Below are positions 34,231 to 35,769 of a stretch of DNA of 35,769 nt, piece after piece. The notes under the pieces were generated by a model. It did no database searches, had not been told where the DNA came from, and saw only the letters and a program-made list of their open reading frames with translations. This stretch comes from an uncultured Bacilli bacterium (GTDB lineage: Bacteria; Bacillota_I; Bacilli_A; RF39; UBA660). Position 1 is the stretch's first letter; each line of letters begins with the position of its first letter. The stretch covers positions 1 to 35,769 of the forward strand of contig CAKOJQ010000013.1 in the NCBI GenBank assembly GCA_934090795.1, written 5' to 3'. The position numbers and the translations under genes are program-made.

Positions 34231-35232
34231 ATGGAAAAATTATTATTTAACAATGATTATAATTTAAAGTTTTTAGAATTTAATAATTTTGAATTAAATT
34301 TATTATTTAATGAGTTAAAAGATTTTTATTTAGTTTATCGTGAGTCTTTAGATTTACCTTCTACTATTACTTTTGGAACTGAATTAGAGTATGATTTAAT
34401 GTATAAGGGATTATGCGATAATTTTTTAGCTGCTAATAATTTAATTAATTGGATAAGTAAGAGAGATAAGTCATTAATATTTGGTGGTGAGATATGTTCT
34501 CCAATTTTAATTGATTGTGAAAAATCTTGGAGAGAATTAAAAAATATATGTGATTTTTTGACTGAGAAACATGCTAATATGAGACTAAATTCTGGGGGAC
34601 ATATACATATAGGTGCTAAGATTCTTGATAATAATATAGATGCTTGGAAATCATTCTTAAAACTTTATATGTGTTATGAACACATATTATTTAGATTTGG
34701 TTATGGTGATAAAGTTAATGGAAGAAGAAATATGGATATTTTTTCTAAAAGATGTGCTGAAAAATTATTTGATAATTTAAAGTTTATTGAGCAATCAAAT
34801 ACATTGGAAGATTTACATTATTCTCTTGAAGATAAACAAGGAAATATGTATGCATTAAATTTTAATCATATTAGATTTAATGAAAATTATAATCATCGTT
34901 TTCATACTATTGAATTTAGATTTCCTAATGCGAGTAATAATGAAATTATTTGGCAAAATAATATAAATGTTTTTTCTAAGATGATTTTATCTTGTTTAAG
35001 TGGAAAAATTGATAATGATTTATTAAATAATAAGTTAAAAGAAAATTTTAATGAACACAATGAATTAAAATATAATTTGATGATTTTAGAAGATGCTTTA
35101 GAGTTTGCTGATTTGGTATTTGATAATAATTTAGATAAAATGTATTTTTTAAGACAATATTTTAAAAATTTTGAATATTATGTTGGAAAATGTCATGGAG
35201 TTATTGCTAAAAATTTTACATTAAAGAAATAA
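34231..35232 (+). CDS. Amidoligase-family protein (putative COOH-NH2 ligase)
   Basis: 333 residues from ATG 34231 (ATG 34225 is only 3 bases after the GGGG ribosome site). The pattern FGTELEYDLMY near residue 50, SGGHIHIGAKI near 130, and HTIEFRFPNAS near 225 matches the glutamine-synthetase-fold amidoligase family (PF12224-like), whose metal- and ATP-binding acidic and His residues lie in these segments. Such enzymes are predicted to join carboxylates to amines in peptide, wall or tag modification. The substrate cannot be read from sequence, and no obvious peptide substrate or glutamine amidotransferase is adjacent. Function is by family resemblance only. Confidence 0.78.
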   Translation: MEKLLFNNDYNLKFLEFNNFELNLLFNELKDFYLVYRESLDLPSTITFGTELEYDLMYKGLCDNFLAANNLINWISKRDKSLIFGGEICSPILIDCEKSWRELKNICDFLTEKHANMRLNSGGHIHIGAKILDNNIDAWKSFLKLYMCYEHILFRFGYGDKVNGRRNMDIFSKRCAEKLFDNLKFIEQSNTLEDLHYSLEDKQGNMYALNFNHIRFNENYNHRFHTIEFRFPNASNNEIIWQNNINVFSKMILSCLSGKIDNDLLNNKLKENFNEHNELKYNLMILEDALEFADLVFDNNLDKMYFLRQYFKNFEYYVGKCHGVIAKNFTLKK

Positions 35233-35253
35233 CGAAAAAGCGTATATTTATTC

Positions 35254-35282
35254 TTGACTAGTATTAGTACTTTTGATAGACT
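35254..35282 (+). promoter_or_regulatory. Promoter of the hydrophobic micropeptide gene, copy 1
   Basis: TTGACT (35254-35259), a 17-base spacer, and TAGACT (35277-35282) with an upstream TGA. The predicted leader of about 60 bases contains ACTACT (35317-35322), which can pair with GGTGGT (35341-35346), the ribosome site, and so could mask it. Confidence 0.65.
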
Positions 35283-35350
35283 AAGATTCTGGAACAACTA
35301 ATTGTTTTGGTGGTTACTACTAAATTTCAAAACGAAAGATGGTGGTAGTT

Positions 35351-35440
35351 ATGAGTAAAAAGATGTTATATTATATAATATTCAATTTATTTATAATAAT
35401 TATTTTATTAATTATATTACTTTTTAAAGTAATTAACTAA
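35351..35440 (+). CDS. 29-residue hydrophobic peptide, candidate type I toxin (copy 1)
   Basis: ATG preceded by GGTGGT (35341-35346). The peptide begins MSKKMLYYIIFNLF, continues with an unbroken run of Ile and Leu (about residues 13-25) and ends KVIN. A basic N-terminus, one membrane-spanning stretch and a short polar tail are the features of type I toxins such as the TxpA, BsrG and Fst families. No sequence family is claimed. The next unit encodes the same start of the peptide. Confidence 0.65.
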   Translation: MSKKMLYYIIFNLFIIIILLIILLFKVIN

Positions 35441-35447
35441 TAAAAAA

Positions 35448-35470
35448 ACCAAAACTCAGGGGGTTTTGGT
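35448..35470 (-). terminator. Minus-strand Rho-independent terminator
   Basis: ACCAAAAC (35448-35455), loop, GTTTTGGT (35463-35470). The A run at 35442-35448 becomes a U run on the minus transcript; no T run follows on the plus strand. Confidence 0.65.
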
Positions 35471-35484
35471 GATTTAACCTAAAA

Positions 35485-35526
35485 GGTAACCATCTTAACT
35501 TCCAAATTAGATGTTCCTTTTTATTT
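35485..35526 (+). terminator. Plus-strand terminator of the toxin transcript
   Basis: GGTAACCATCT (35485-35495) pairs with AGATGTTCC (35509-35517) with two single-base bulges, followed by TTTTTATTTT. Confidence 0.5.
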
Positions 35527-35550
35527 TATGTAAGTCTTGCTTACATATTC

Positions 35551-35579
35551 ATAATACCAAATTTTTGATTTTTTTACAA
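35551..35579 (-). promoter_or_regulatory. Promoter of the candidate antisense RNA
   Basis: Minus strand: TTGTAA (35579-35574), 17-base spacer, TATTAT (35556-35551) preceded by TGG. Confidence 0.55.
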
Positions 35580-35590
35580 TATATCTTTTC

Positions 35591-35769
35591 ACGAAAAAAC
35601 GTATATTTATTCTTGACTAGTGTTAGTACTTTTGATAGACTAAGGTTTTGGAACAACTAATTGTTTTGGTGGTTACTACTAAATTTCAAAATGAAAGATG
35701 GTGGTAGTTATGAGTAAAAAGATGTTATATTATATAATATTCAATTTATTTATAATAATTATTTTATTA
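35591..35769 (+). repeat. Second unit of the 359-base tandem repeat, cut by the window end
   Basis: Repeats the first unit with scattered substitutions, including the promoter (TTGACT 35613-35618 and TAGACT 35636-35641) and the leader. Confidence 0.85.
35710..35769 (+). CDS. Hydrophobic micropeptide, candidate type I toxin (copy 2, partial)
   Basis: First 20 codons, identical in sequence to copy 1 over the visible part; the gene continues beyond the window. Ribosome site GGTGGT at 35700-35705. Confidence 0.6.
   Translation, partial: MSKKMLYYIIFNLFIIIILL

Larger units (their letters stand above)
35442..35544 (-). ncRNA. Candidate antisense RNA (antitoxin) overlapping the toxin mRNA 3' end
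   Basis: On the minus strand a promoter TTGTAA (35579-35574), 17-base spacer, TATTAT (35556-35551, extended TGG) predicts a start near 35544. A minus-strand terminator, formed by GTTTTGGT (35463-35470) and ACCAAAAC (35448-35455) and followed in transcript sense by seven U, ends it near 35442. The RNA would be about 100 bases, with a hairpin near its 5' end formed by ATGTAAG/CTTACAT (35527-35545), and would overlap the toxin transcript from about 35442 to 35526. Confidence 0.55.
35232..35590 (+). repeat. First unit of a 359-base tandem repeat (type I toxin-antitoxin-like module)
   Basis: Bases 35233 onward recur from 35592 with an offset of 359 and only a few substitutions over the visible 178 bases. 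The unit contains a promoter, a 29-codon ORF, two terminators on opposite strands and an antisense promoter, each listed separately. Confidence 0.85.

Noticed and set aside
1..35769. UGA read as tryptophan (Mycoplasma code)
   Set aside because: Trp is TGG in every recognisable conserved gene, and TGA terminates the RsmA-like gene.
1..35769. tRNA, rRNA, insertion sequence, or reverse transcriptase of a diversity-generating element
   Set aside because: I looked for tRNA-like cloverleaf ends, transposase motifs and reverse-transcriptase catalytic motifs in the reading frames and found none.

Overview
This is a very AT-rich, mostly plus-strand stretch of a low-GC Gram-positive genome. UGA acts as a stop (the RsmA-like gene ends on TGA) and Trp is TGG, so the code is standard and not the Mycoplasma code. 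MraY, an FtsW/RodA protein and a glucosaminidase show that the cell makes peptidoglycan. The gene set, short intergenic gaps and families of anchored surface proteins suggest an uncultured gut Bacilli/Mycoplasmatota-type lineage (RF39-like). That placement is inference.

Layout. 1-803: terminator of an upstream gene, then a 5'-truncated DUF6273-type surface-protein fragment whose last 120 bases are much richer in GC than their surroundings. 869-4817: a compact Tad-type operon (CpaB, CpaF ATPase, TadB, TadC, small membrane protein) without a visible pilin. 4931-6708: a coiled-coil acidic protein and a small partner. 6796-10190: a secreted SH3b/glucosaminidase with a C-terminal dockerin, followed 8 bases later by a membrane-anchored cohesin-like protein. 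10322-20650: housekeeping genes (Mbeg1-like hydrolase, MmcQ/YjbR protein, MraY, FtsW/RodA, RsmA-like methylase, uridine-kinase-like protein, GAPDH, RecD2) plus a 47-codon ORF. 20669-22027 (minus): a GspE/PilB-type ATPase. 22103-22944: a decayed surface-protein gene. 23189-25345: a large protein with 21-residue LP/FP repeats. 25484-29481: rplS, pyrimidine-nucleoside phosphorylase, Lon. 29524-32733: two surface proteins sharing an N-terminal module but carrying different C-terminal domains. 32865-35232: SerRS with archaeal-like motifs and an amidoligase-family protein. 35232-35769: a 359-base tandem repeat encoding a 29-residue hydrophobic peptide.

Main points. (1) The two intact surface genes each have a run of seven G between the -35 and -10 boxes, a layout that in other bacteria gives phase-variable transcription. 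The pseudogene copy has an interrupted tract and a 19-base spacer. (2) The terminal repeat has the full architecture of a type I toxin-antitoxin module: promoter, hydrophobic micropeptide, Rho-independent terminator, and a convergent promoter/terminator pair for an antisense RNA overlapping the 3' end. (3) The adjacent dockerin-hydrolase and cohesin-membrane protein suggest that a wall hydrolase is held on the cell by a cellulosome-type interaction. (4) The GC-rich C-terminus of the first fragment looks like a variable region of a diversity-generating system, although no reverse transcriptase lies in the window.

All assignments come from reading motifs and hand-aligning paralogues; no database search or folding program was run.
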